From: Asterias amurensis
Taxonomy: Eukaryota > Echinodermata > Asteroidea > Forcipulatida > Asteriidae
Direction: 5' to 3'
Assembly (NCBI RefSeq): GCF_032118995.1
Contig: NC_092667.1
Span: 736,931 to 800,930, forward strand
Length of the DNA: 64,000 bases
In this document: one piece after another, positions 43,956 through 56,100 of the stretch
Layout: each line of letters begins with the position of its first letter
How positions within the stretch are numbered: position 1 is the first letter of the stretch
Made by a program: the position numbers and the translations under genes
The notes under the pieces: generated by a model
What the model was told of the DNA's origin: nothing
Databases searched by the model: none
What the model saw: the letters and a program-made list of their open reading frames with translations, nothing else

Positions 43956-45441
43956 GAATGCATCGTAAATGTTTTTGTTTGGATTAAGATTTACACAAGG
44001 TTTTGGAGAGACAAAGTATAATAGTTGTACTTTATAATCGTTCATGATCTCAAACAATACAGAATAAGCAGTCGGTGTACTATTATGGGATGTTTAGGTC
44101 ATCAAGTCTAGTCAATTTTCCAGACCGATCCATTAAGCTCCGCCTCATTGCGTATTGCAACACTAAGGTCCGACATGCGTGCGCGTATCTTGGGGCGCGC
44201 GGCAGAGTTGTGCAGAAAGGCATTGGCAAAGGAATAGTGTCCACTGCCTTTAAGAATTGTTTTCTTTGCAAAATTTCAGACATTTGTATATATAGTGATG
44301 GCATATACATAATTTTCCTTTTCCCGTTCAATTTCAGCACAAGTAAAACGATACTTTTATTAAAACACATTCATATTCACTTTTTCTCGCCGATGTGTGA
44401 GTGTGGGCAGGACAGGCTGGTGGGGTCAAGCATTGAAAATCGGCAGTGGTGGGGTCAAGCTTTGAAAATCAGCATTGAAATATACCAGTAACGCTGAGAT
44501 CGAACAGATGGGCTCATCTCCAAATATTAACATCCACAATTTTATTAGGCGCACTAATAATGGCCTTATTTGGGGTTAGAATGGTGACGTCATGAATGAA
44601 TATTAAGAGAGGCGTAGGCCTATAAAGAATAGATCTCATAATGCAAACGTTGTGCCCACATACCTTACATGAAATTCTGTATGTTACAGTGTCAGGACCG
44701 ACATTGAGTTTTAAATATTGAGCTAAAATTTACATAAGAAGACACTATAATGTTCTGTTAATTTGGTCAAATTTATGGTCGGACATTTTGACCCTGGATC
44801 ATTGGTGTTGTTTTTCAGCTACTTAATAATTTACTTCTTTATTTTAAGTTGCATAAGCCGGTTGGGTCACCCAGTATATTTTCGGTTTATGTATCCGGAA
44901 AAAAAAGAATGTGCAAATATTTATTAATTGTGCTTTTAATTGTTTGTGTGATAGGTCTAATTGATGTATTGAATATTTTTCTCAATTTAGTTTTTTAATT
45001 TGACCAGCTGTTCAATCCATAACAAACTAACACCTAATTACATGCATGAAACATTGCTAAGCATGCCAGTCCTAATCAGTGTTTAAGTCGGGTCTGTGAT
45101 AAGGCTGGGTCCAAGTCTGAAACGGATCCTCTACTGGCTCTGCAGTTGTTGTTGTTTTTTCACAAAGAGTTAAGACTTAGTCTAATCTCGAGTTAAAACG
45201 AGTTACTCGTCCCAACTCAGGACTAGCCTTAGGTTTATAAAACAAATAAAGTGTCATAGGACTGGTCCTAAGTTAGGACCATCTTTGTGAAATTGACCCC
45301 AGGGTACATAAGCTGACGAAGTCAACTAAACTCTGCTGAGTTAGGGTACTTATTCTCTGAACCTTCTTAGGCCTTAGCATCTACGTGTTACATGCACTGA
45401 ACAGATCATCACGTGTCTTGTAAGGTGAGGGTTCCAGTCTC

Positions 45442-45475
45442 CTGACGATGACTAGAGCAAGCTAGTCCAAACGTT
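45442..45475 (+). ncRNA. Hammerhead-like remnant of a Penelope-type element
   Basis: CTGACGA (45442-45448) matches the CUGANGA core box. It is followed by a stem II (GACTAG / CTAGTC) and then CAAAC, where a working ribozyme would have GAAAC. Stems I and III are not clear. I therefore see a decayed motif, not an active ribozyme. Confidence 0.3.
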
Positions 45476-45580
45476 GAGACCAATTTCAAGAACTGACTCT
45501 GCGATAGTGCAGTTGATTCTACAACCTAAAGTAGTAGAGAACCCACGCCCTCAGCACTTTTCCCAAAAATGAGACTAAAG

Positions 45581-46513
45581 ACCGGTGTGGCGGCCTCGGA
45601 GCTCCGGCGTACTCGGAGCTCTGGTGACGTCACCGCGGATTTCGGCACGCAGTACACGCTGGCGTGCCAAGCTCCCCGGGATGACGTAGCCATAGATATA
45701 GAATAGAATAACTAGATCGGCCGCGCGTACATACGCGGGTTCTGGCATGGGGGCTGCCATTGCCTATCTCCCGTGTACATTTTCTGTGCGTTGCCGTCAG
45801 CACGTAACTTTTTGCCGTCAGCACGTGACATTTTGCGCGTCAAAGGCCTATCTCTCGTGTTCATTTTTGCGCGTCGCCTTTCGAACGTAAAATTTTTACC
45901 GCGTCCATGGCAAACAATTTTATTTTCTACACAGTTAACGGTGCGTATGTACGCGCGGCCGATCTAGTTATTTAATTATATATCTATGGACGTAGCATGC
46001 TGTCGTTGCGGGCGTGAGTCTCCGTTGCTCTGCTGCTATACGATACCAACCTGCAACTCGGCACCTTGCAAACTCTGCACCCACAAACTCGTTACATGTA
46101 CAAACACAAACTCGGCACCCAGATAAAATAAAGTTCGATTTTCACACTGCCGTGGTATTCTAAGATTCACGAGACCTGTTTAGTTATCGTACGAGTGTTT
46201 TTGACGGGCAACCCAAAACCCTCTTCTGGCTTTCAGAAGAACCTTCTTCAATTCCCGCTCCTCAAATACTTTATTATGTGATTACTTTTTTCGCAATACT
46301 GTCGTAGACGCTCCATGTCCTTCACCACACGATTTACTTGTGGGCGCCGCCAAGACAGCTACGAAGTGTAGAGCAAAACAGTCGGTCGACTCGGAACGGC
46401 GCTAAAGTCGACTATTTTCGCTTGGCGTGCGCAGGCATGGCATGACGTAATACTACCGTATTTGGTAATATGGAGCTCTGAGTACGCCGGAGCTCCGAGA
46501 CCGCCACACCGGT
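45581..46513. mobile_element. 933-bp non-autonomous DNA transposon with ~41-bp TIRs
   Basis: The left end 'accggtgtggcggcctcgg' + 'agctccggcgtactcggagc' is mirrored at the right end ('gagctctgagtacgccgg' + 'agctccgagaccgccac' + 'accggt') with about two mismatches. No transposase. Target duplication unclear. A second element is nested inside (45690-45989). Confidence 0.88.
45690..45989. mobile_element. 300-bp nested TIR element with 6-bp target duplication
   Basis: The left end 'ccatagatatagaatag' + 'aataactagatcggccgcgc' is mirrored at the right end ('gcgcggccgatctagttatt' ... 'atatatctatgg'). It is flanked by ACGTAG on both sides (45684-45689 and 45990-45995). Non-coding. It inserted into the 933-bp element. 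Confidence 0.88.
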
Positions 46514-47050
46514 ACACCGTTACGCTGAGATCGGCTCCGTACAGGCCACATCAACTCATTAACCAAAAGATGCCCATATCTACTTCTTTGTAAATTATAC
46601 ACCCCCTCCCCCACCTTCAACTGTGGACCCTCGTTGTTCAGCTCGTTGTGACAGCAACCGCAAACCCCATCGTATTCCTTTGTGATAGCAACCGTGGACC
46701 TTTTGTCCATTTTGTAATAGACGATCCTGTGACATCACAGGTTTACAAAAGAGCTAGTAGAGAGCCTAGACTTCCTGCAGGCATGATTTGTACAGAGCTT
46801 AGTGGAATAAAATATATAATCTAATATTTTATGGAGATTGCACTGTCTAATTCTTTTCAACTTTTGATACGATTAAAGGAGGCACATCTTAAAATTTGTT
46901 CACACTTGACTTTCATAACTCTTGGTTTTATGTGGAAATTATGACACAAAATGTAAACTTTCCCATAGAACCAGTGTGGTACAGTGCTTGCCAGAATACT
47001 TAAAGAATGTACAAGGTCACACTTATTGTAAACAAAGTTCACATGGTCTA
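46514..47050. other. Unique-looking spacer, no gene seen
   Basis: No exon-like or repeat-family sequence that I can support. Small open frames here lack splice context. Confidence 0.45.
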
Positions 47051-47051
47051 T

Positions 47052-47202
47052 GGTCCCGGTTTGAATGTGGATACAAACCCACACACACCCCTATTTTGTA
47101 ACAGGGTCCCTGTTTGAATGTGGATACAAACCCACACACACCCCGATTTTGTAACAGGGTCCCTTGTTTGAATGTGTTTATAAACCCACGCACACCGCTC
47201 TG
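47052..47202. repeat. Three-copy ~53-bp tandem repeat
   Basis: The unit 'ggtccctgtttgaatgtgg' + 'atacaaacccacacacaccc' starts its 'ttgaatg' word at 47061, 47114 and 47168. A related partial unit at about 47729 suggests the palindrome 47203-47584 inserted into a longer array. Confidence 0.85.
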
Positions 47203-47584
47203 TGGGTGCGTTTGTTTATAGCTTCCCTGGGTCGACCCCGATGTTGCGTATTTTATTTTTATCCAGGACGAATGTGGGCACACAATTACCCCACGTTCGT
47301 CCTCGAACCCGAAACAAAACCAGACACGTCACCACGTGAGCCTTTCCGTGGTGACGTCAGTGCACCTCGGGCCAGCCCCAAGAGCCCCACTTGTGGATAG
47401 GGTCACTTGGGGCTGGCCCGAGGTGCACTGACGTCACCACGGGAAGGCTCACGTGGTGACGTGTCTGGGGTTTTTTCCTGGTTCGAGGACGAACGCGGGG
47501 TAATTGTGTGCCCACGTTTGTCCTGGAAAAAAATATAATACGCAACATCGGGGTCGACCCAGGGAAGCTAAACGAATGCACCCA
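47203..47584. mobile_element. 382-bp near-perfect palindrome
   Basis: The arms (~175 bp each) run from 'tgggtgcgtttgtttatagc' inward to 'ggggctggcccgaggtgcac'-type sequence, around a short loop at about 47381-47404. Differences between arms are a handful of substitutions and small indels. GC-rich compared with the surroundings. No coding capacity. Confidence 0.9.
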
Positions 47585-48899
47585 TTATAAGCACCGTCAA
47601 TCGGGACCCTCCTATTGTCACTCTTTTGTTAATAACTTTTTGGTAAAAGCTCCCATTGGTTTTGTACACGTTATCCAACTGATCCAGGACCTTTTCCGAA
47701 CCATGTAACCTATTGTCCTCTTGTTATTATGTCCCCGGTTTGAATGTATATACATGCACACACACATATTTTTCGTGTTCCCCTTTACCGATCCGGGGAA
47801 GGTCTGTCGGACACAATCAACGACGCAATGAGAGGGAGCGGGGGGGGGGGGGGGCTTTATGGGACTTGAAGTGCGTTGAGCTCGCTTATGTTTCATCAAT
47901 ATTTCCTGTACAATTAAAATATTGGTCTGGATTACATTTGCTCGAGAAGTGTTTAGGCTTGCGGAGGCTTGATTTGTCAGCCCCCCTCCCAAACAAAACA
48001 AAGATATATTTGGGTTCAATAGCGGGGTATTCAGGAGTATAACAATAGAGGCATGGATTGGCAGATCAATAGCGATTTACTGAAATGCAGGCGGGGCAGT
48101 GAGTTTCCACATAGTCAAGTTTTTGATGGCGGCGGTGGCTATGATGAGGAAACAGCCAGCCTCTCCACGCCAGAGCTCCAAAGTTTGGTACTTTTAGAGC
48201 AATTAAAGTACACAATAAATTTATAAGTAACATTAATAGTTGGATCATTAGGCCAAGGGAAAAATAACCCTTTAATACTGACCCGATACCGAGTAATAAT
48301 TATATGCAACACTGTTGTTTAAGTAAAATCTCAAGCTCCTCATACAGTAGCTTGTAAAAATACAAGTAATTGCTACAGTATGTTAGTACAAACCGTTTTT
48401 ATTTATATGGCTATAAGTGAAAGGTAATCCCACGAGCAAAATGTTCATGCCTGAACTATTACTTTTCAGTCTTCTTGCTAATGCTGGACCTTTAACTTGA
48501 TAAGTAGTTGCTGGTTTTTATTTATCCGGCCCATTGTCAGATACAATGGGTCAACATTCTCGTCAAACTTAATGGTCCAAACACGTTCTTGGCTACCATG
48601 TAAAAATTCATGCATATGCCGACTTAAACTAATTATGCGACCTACTTATGATTGTATTTTATATTCGAATCCTCTCGGGTTTGTATTCAAATTCAAATGC
48701 ACTGTAAAGGAATATAACTCAACCATGACGACTACTGATGCTATCAAATTAAATTAGTTAATTGAAATGTGTACCCGGATAAATGAAAGGACAAAGCAAA
48801 ATGGAAGATTGCAGACGCCATTGTCTTTAATGAATCTGTTCTTTCAGATCACACTATGGCAATAGTATTGACCGGGCCCAATTTTATGGATTTTAGACT

Positions 48900-49043
48900 T
48901 CTTAAACACAACAAGTAGCTAAGCACATCAGCATTATGCTTACCAGATTCAGGTTACCAACCAAGGTACTGCATTTGTATCGTTTGTAACTGGTATCCTG
49001 CTCGTTTCTGCTAAGCAGGAAATCGCTAAGCAATATTTTCTGC
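48900..49043. mobile_element. MITE-C-related fragment
   Basis: Words such as 'agctaagcacatcagc', 'gtaactggtatcctgctcg' and 'ctgctaagcaggaaatcgc' match the interior of MITE-C; the outer ends are absent. Confidence 0.45.
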
Positions 49044-49778
49044 TTAAAGACACTGGACACTATCGGTAATTGTCAAAGATTAGTCTTCACACTTGGTGTA
49101 ACTCAACATATGTATCAAAGACCAGTATCAATTCATAACAAATCTGTGTAAATTTGAGCCAAATCGGTCGTCGAAGTTGCGAGATATTAAGGAAAGAAAA
49201 AACACCCTTGTCGCACCATGATCACACGAAGTTGTGTGCTTTCACATGCTTGATTTCGTGACCTCAAATTCTAAATCTGAGGTTTTGCCGCAAATTGCCG
49301 CATTTTTTTCTGATTAGAAGAAAGTCAATTTGGTTGTAGGCTTCCGTGTTGTGATTTTTTTTCATAACGGAAGACTTTGAAAATATCAGACGTTTTCATG
49401 CACTTGACACTTTTGGTAATTGTCAAAGACCAGTACTCTCACTTGGTGTGGCCTATCCCAACATGTGCATAACATTTTTTTTTAGTGTGACAAATGGGAC
49501 TCAATTGGTCCTTGGAGTTGCATGAGAATATTGAAAGAAAAACACCTTTGTTGCACAAGGCTGTGTGCTTTCAGATGCCTAATTAAAGGCTTCAGCTAAA
49601 GTATTTTCTTATTTGAGCGAGAATCTACCTCTTTCTAAAAAACTACGTTACTTCAGAGGGAGCCGTTTCTCACAATGATTTATACTATCAACAACTTTCC
49701 ATTGCTGGTTACCAAGTAAGTTTTTATGCTATAAATATTACTCCTGAGTAATTACCAAAAGTGTCAAGCACCTTTAAA
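49044..49778. mobile_element. MITE-A: truncated copy (49044-49282) and full copy (49398-49778)
   Basis: The first copy has the left end ('ttaaagacactggacacta') and stops after 'ctaaatctgaggtttt'. The second runs from 'cacttgacacttttgg' to 'gtgtcaagcacctttaa'. Confidence 0.82.
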
Positions 49779-50111
49779 CATGATTATTGCTTTCAAATCA
49801 CGTGCTGGCAGCAGGTGTAATCCGTCAGTGATCCATTGTTTTTTACCAGTACATTGTCTAGCTGGGACCTTGTTCTCAGCTTTAAAGCCCTGACTAAATT
49901 ATTCATTATACGGTCTCTAATATGATTGGCTACACAACGCTTCGATATTTGAATAATTTTGAATAAAATGGATTTCCAGCCAACGCCCTGGTACAAATTT
50001 AACGAACCTGGCCAAATGTTCACTCCGATAACTGGCTCGTTGACTGAAAAGACTAACTTTCCAAACTCTGCTGCAATCTTAGCTTGTGCTAAACACAACA
50101 TTTTAAGCAAA

Positions 50112-53100
50112 ATGGCCACAGTTCAGGTAAGCGTCAGACTCACATCATCTCTCTTTGTATTCTTTCTTTCTTGTGCCGTCATTAAATTTTTACCTTTTAA
50201 GTCGTGGACACTTTAATTGGTAGTTACTCAAAATAATTGTTAGCTTAACAAATTCCCTGGTAACGAGCAAGGGTTGGTGATGCCAACATTGTGAGAAACG
50301 GCTCTTAAGTAACGTATTTTTGTGGAAAATGTGTTTTTTTTTTTTTTTCTCACTCAATTATTTATTTACTGAAGCCTTTTATACTGCATCTAAACGCACA
50401 CAAAGTTGGGCAGCAAGGATGTTTTTTCGTTCAATATTCTCTTGCAACGTCGATCACAATATAAGTCCAAATTTTCACAGGTTTGTTATTCTCTAGGATA
50501 CACCAAGTGAGGCAACTGGTATTTGACAACTACCAAAGGGGTCCAGTGCATTTAACTATTCGTTTTTTTATTTCATTAACAATATTTTATAAGCCTTTCT
50601 TGTGGTGAAGTCAATGCCCTCTGCAGGTTTGTTTTTTAGATTCTAAGTAATCAAAAAACCTGCTTCAAACAATTAATTTAAAAAAACAATTAACAACAAC
50701 AATCTGAAGACTGCCGAACAACTAAGTTAACTTATTTGTCATTATTAAAAAATATTGTTTTGTCAATATGAGTTTGTTAATGCAAGTCATCACTGGGTCT
50801 ACTGTGCTGGGTATGATATTATAGTTTTATCAACAATTTAATAAACATAATTTTTTATAGGAAACATTCACTGCAGTTTTAACATTGCAACATTTGTCTT
50901 TATAGTAATTGATCGTCACTGAAGTACGTTACAATCCAGTCCCTCTTAAGAATTTTAGGTTGTATAAGTTTTATCTTATGCAACAGAGCGAATTGATGTT
51001 CTCGCTTCAAATCTCCACGAACTACATCTCATTCCATTTCTTAAATTTGACTGCAGCTCATGTTTAATATATTTAACGAGTATTGGGCACGCTTCCAAGG
51101 GAACTTGAAGAAAAACTGGATGGTTGCTATACAAAACTCCTGCAGAAATGCAGGACAAATACAGAACTGTATGGTAAGGAACCAAAATACAACCAAAATA
51201 CAACATCTTCGTCTGAGATTAGCAGGGCATTAATACAGAAGCACCATAGAACCTGTCTTCCAGGTTATCACCTGGTCACCGAAACATGGAAGGAGAAACA
51301 GGGGAAGACAAAGGCTCAGCTATACAGATGTAGTTGTTATAAGGACATGGGTGCTTCCAGCTGATCTTCCCAACCTAATAAGAGATAGACAGGGATGGGG
51401 GAGCCTCAACATGATTCCGACCTCGGTCGACTAGAGAGAGAGAGAGAGAGAGAGAAAGGGGCACGCTTTGTTGTGACCAGGCAAAAGCGGTATTTGTATT
51501 GAGGCTGCTCATTTTTTGGGGTTGCGGGGGTTGGGGTTATTGAAGAAAAGAAAATAATATTTAACTTATTTCGTTTCTTCGAAATGTTTGTTCGTCCCAT
51601 CGAAAGGATTTCGTGCCCTAATTCGAGTGATCAAAATATTATTTCGAATGAGCGAAAACAATAAAACGAATTTTGTTTTACCTTTTTCAATTTTCCCCTC
51701 CTAGACATAGTCCTCCCAGGCTTCGTAGAAATGCGATTCTATACTGATCTGGGCAACGATTTGGGAAACATGTTATGGATCCTAAACTTTGCACCTACAC
51801 GTATTCAACGACATCGTTTTTAAAATGCCAGGCAATTGAACAGTTTGTCATTTTAATTTGTTATAATTGATATTATGGTCCTGTGCTTGATATTATCATG
51901 ATAGTGATGCGATGCGGGTTTCCGTTTTTATCGGAGTATAATATTCAGATCCAGATAGTGGTGCTGGTAAAGCCGCATGCCGATGCATGACGATCATAAT
52001 ACCATTGATATCGCCATTGCTCACAACCGAGTGTATCGGCATCCTTCTTAATCATCGCTGTCATCCTGCTATATCACGCTCACAATGTGTACAACAATCT
52101 AGACTTAAACTACTAAACTCGTTAAGTATTCCATATGGCTGCAAAATGTATGGTCACAGCATCCGGTCTTGTCGCGCTAGACAGCAGAGCAAGCACCGAA
52201 TCCTGCGCATGCTGTATAGGATGCGAAGCACGCCATTTATAGTAACGTGGAGTTTGCTAACCTGTAAAATACGCGGAATTACCAGGGGCCAATTTCATAG
52301 AGCTGCTTAAGCAAAAAATTTGCTTAAGCACGAAAATAGCTTGCTTATTTGACACAAGTTACTAGCCGAAATTTCATTCCATATACATTGCTTTTGACTG
52401 GTATTTAGCTGTTGTTTACTTAGCATAACAATTGAGTGGAGTCTTGGCCTGTAATCTGGTTTTACTAAGCAAGGATTTGTTTGCTTAAGCAAATATTTTT
52501 GCTTAAGCAGCTCTTTGAAATTGGGCCCTGCTTATGCAAGTGCCGATTATTTGCTTACGGTATAGCAGAGCCATGAAACTGGGTACAGGGCCAATTTTCA
52601 CGGCTCTGCTTACCATAAGCACAGGGAATTCTGTGCTTACGGCAAGCGTATTTCACGGGTTAGCGGCGATTGTGGGCTTCTGCGCGTGCGTACTCCACGT
52701 TACTATAAAACATTGACTACGCTTACAAGAATAGCGCAGAATTTCGGCGCTTGTAGGTAAGCGGGGAATCGTGATCGTAAGCGCAGAATTCGGCAGTGAG
52801 CAGAGCCATGAAATTGGGCCCTGGTCTCACAGGCCCAATGATTTTACCGGATAAAATCGAGTGACGTGAGCTTTCAATTTCTGTAATGTGATTGGTCAGC
52901 TTCGAAGTGACGTAGATTGACAGCTACAACGCAGCTAACTGTATACTTTCGATCCTCTGCTACTGTGTGTGCATTAAAATGGTTGTATTTAGGCCTAATG
53001 TTTTTTTTTTTTGTATTCGTAAAAACATTACTGAAGGAACACGTTGCCTTGGATCGGTCGAGTTGGTCTTTAAGAAGCGCTTGTAACCGTTTGTTATAAA

Positions 53101-56100
53101 ATGTATATGATTAGAAAGATATGCTAAAGTAGAATGTAATGATCCACACAAGTATCACTCGAAATTGCGTGGTTTTCCTTTTACCTTGTCGACAAACACG
53201 GTCGGCCAATGGGAATAAAATTTTTGACTCCCATAAGTAGCCGACCGTGTTAGTTAGCAAAGCAAAAGGAAAACCGGGTAATTTCAAGGCATGTTTGTTT
53301 GGATCATTGTATTCTACTTTTACAACATCCCATATGTATTTTATAACAAACGGTTACAGACGCTTTTCAAAGACCAACTCGACCGCTCCAAGGCAATGTG
53401 TTCCTTTAAGTTGTAATTGCCTGCAAAGGATTATTAAAGTTTTTTTAATTGAATTGCAATTTAATGTTTGACGGGTCTCTGTCCGTGCGAATTGGGTTGT
53501 GGAGTCAAAGGTAAACCTGAAAGGAGGGAACGACAGGTTTCTTTGAGAAAATCTGCCCCCTGAGATTCTGTACTTCATCGTCAACTTCATCGTGTTGCCC
53601 GCTTTCCTCAAAACAATGATTAGATCCAAGGTTACTTGATTTTATTAGTTCCATTTCGTAATGAATGAAAACAAGGTTGATTATAATATTATGTCTTGCA
53701 ATAACGACAAAATGTGAGGGTACTTCAAGTGGAAACAATCATGTATGAGGGAGTTGAATACCTTCGAGGAATGAAGCAGTATTTCGAAGGATTAGTGTTT
53801 CTTGTTTTCTTTTTTTATTCTTGTTTGACTTGTCCCCTTTATGGACTCCAAGTACTGTAGATGGCGTGATGAAAATATAGAATGCAAACTGTTTACCAAC
53901 CAAACAGACCCATTGTATGATTGCAATAATTAGTTAAAGGCAGTGGACACTATTGGTAATTACTCAAAATAATTATTAGCATAAAACCTTTCTTGGTGAC
54001 AAGTAATGGGGAGAGGTTGATGGTATAAAACATTGTGAGAAACAGCTCTCTCTGAAGTGCCATAGTTTTGGAGAAAGAAGTAATTTTCCACGAATTTGAT
54101 TTCGAGACCTCAAGTTTAGAACTTGAGGTCTCGAAATCAACCATCTAAACGCACACAACTTCGTGTGACAAGGGTGTTTTCTTCTTTCTTTATTATCTCG
54201 CAACTATAAGGTCCACTGCCTTTAAGGATAATTCGACCCTAGCAGAGTCTGTCTCGAAGGCGTTGTGTCGGCCTTTGAGAAACAGGCTGCTTCAGGCCAT
54301 TAACCCTTTTTCAAATACAAAAACATATTATTTTATTCTGTTTAATCTTTTTGTTTAGGGAACCATCACTAAAATTGATCCATTTGACATGGAAGGCGAT
54401 GTATCAACACTGATGAAAGCCTTGAGTGGTATGTTAAATGCTGGATAAATCTTGTAGTATAAACTGATTAGGCCCATATGGGTATTAAAAACGTATTTCA
54501 AAATCAATTCATGTTTAGATGCAAAACATAGTATTTCGAGTTAACAAAAAATACAAGTAGCGCATAAATGAGATCACATTGGTTTAGTAAAAGAGACACG
54601 TTGACTTGGATCGGGCGAGTTACAATATGGAATGCGTTTAAAACCGGTCTGATGCATATTCATGGTTAGAAAGATGTTTAAAAAGTACAATATAATGATA
54701 AAAACAAAATTGCCACGAAATTGCATGGTTTTTCGTCTACAACGCACGCCAGTTTTAGAGTGAAATTTTGACTCCAAAATTCGCCCACCGTGTTACTTCG
54801 CAAAATAAACAGGAATACGACGTAACTTCGTTGCATATTTTTGTGGATCATTAAACTCTACCTTCAAACCGTCTTTCCAACCACAATTATTTCATAACAA
54901 ATGGATTACAAATCTTTTTCATAGACCAACTCGCTCGATCCAATGCAAGCAACGTGTCCTTTTATTGTCCATGTTCCATATTTCGCCCTTAATTGTTCAT
55001 TTTACAGCTCCAACTACTCTGGATAAAGTGTTAATTGAGATGCTACCTTGCCGAAGCAACCAGCAACGCCAGGAGATCCGAGAAGGTTACAAGACACTTA
55101 CCGGTCGGGTGAGTTTAATGTGTCTTAAATCATCGTGTCTAGAAACCTCGGTCATAAACCTTTGTCACGCTGCCACAATCTTGGTCATGTTCCCTGCTTC
55201 CAACTTACAGCAAAGAATGATAACAGTCCTTGTGCATGGCGCCAGGCTATTAATCGCCTATCATCAGTTTGATTACAACAGTTGGAACGAAGTAAAATTA
55301 AAGACACTATTGGTAATTAATCAAAATAATTAAGCATAAAACCTCACTTGGTAACGAGTAATGGGGAGGGTTGATTGTATAAAACATTATGAGAAACGGC
55401 TCCCTCTGAAGTGACGTAGTTTTTAAGAAAGAAGTAATTTTCCACGAATTTGATTTCGAGACTTCAGGTTTAGAACTTGAGGTCTCGAAACCAAGCATCT
55501 GTTAGCACACAACTTCGTGTAACAAGGGTGTTTTTTCTTCCACTATTATATTGCAACTTCGAAGACCGATTGAGCTCAATTTTTCACAGGTTTGTTATTT
55601 TATGCATATGTTGAGATACACCAACTGTGAAGCCTGGTCTTTGACAATAATACCAATAGTGTACAGTGTCTTTAAGATGACCACACCGTGATAAAGGTCT
55701 ATAAGATGTTGCCGACGAGGGTTAATTTTTATCGTTTTTCTTTACGATCCTAGTAAACAAAATCAACAGTGCATGACAGTCATATCTCAAAATGACTTAT
55801 GGGCTTTTGTGGATATTTAAAGGCAGTGGACACCTTTGGTAATTCCTCAAAATAATTTTGAGCACAAAACCTTTCTTGATAACGAGTAATGGGGAGGCGT
55901 TGATAGTATAACAAGTATGATTGTGAGAAAAGGTTCCCTCTGAGGTAATGCAGTTATCGAGAAAGAAGTAATTTTCCACGAATTTGTATTCGATACCTCA
56001 GATTTAGAATTTGAGGTCTCGAAACCAAGCATCTAGCAACTTTGACGACCGATTGAGCTCAAACTTTCACAGGTTTGTTATTTTATGCATATGTTGAGAT

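Noticed and set aside
44075..44491. 138-residue plus-strand frame
   Set aside because: No domain-like sequence, starts near a decayed MITE end ('gtgtccactgcctttaa' lies inside it), and no splice signals.
47618..48042. 133- and 109-residue frames on opposite strands
   Set aside because: They cross a poly-G tract and repeat fragments, with mutually overlapping random composition.
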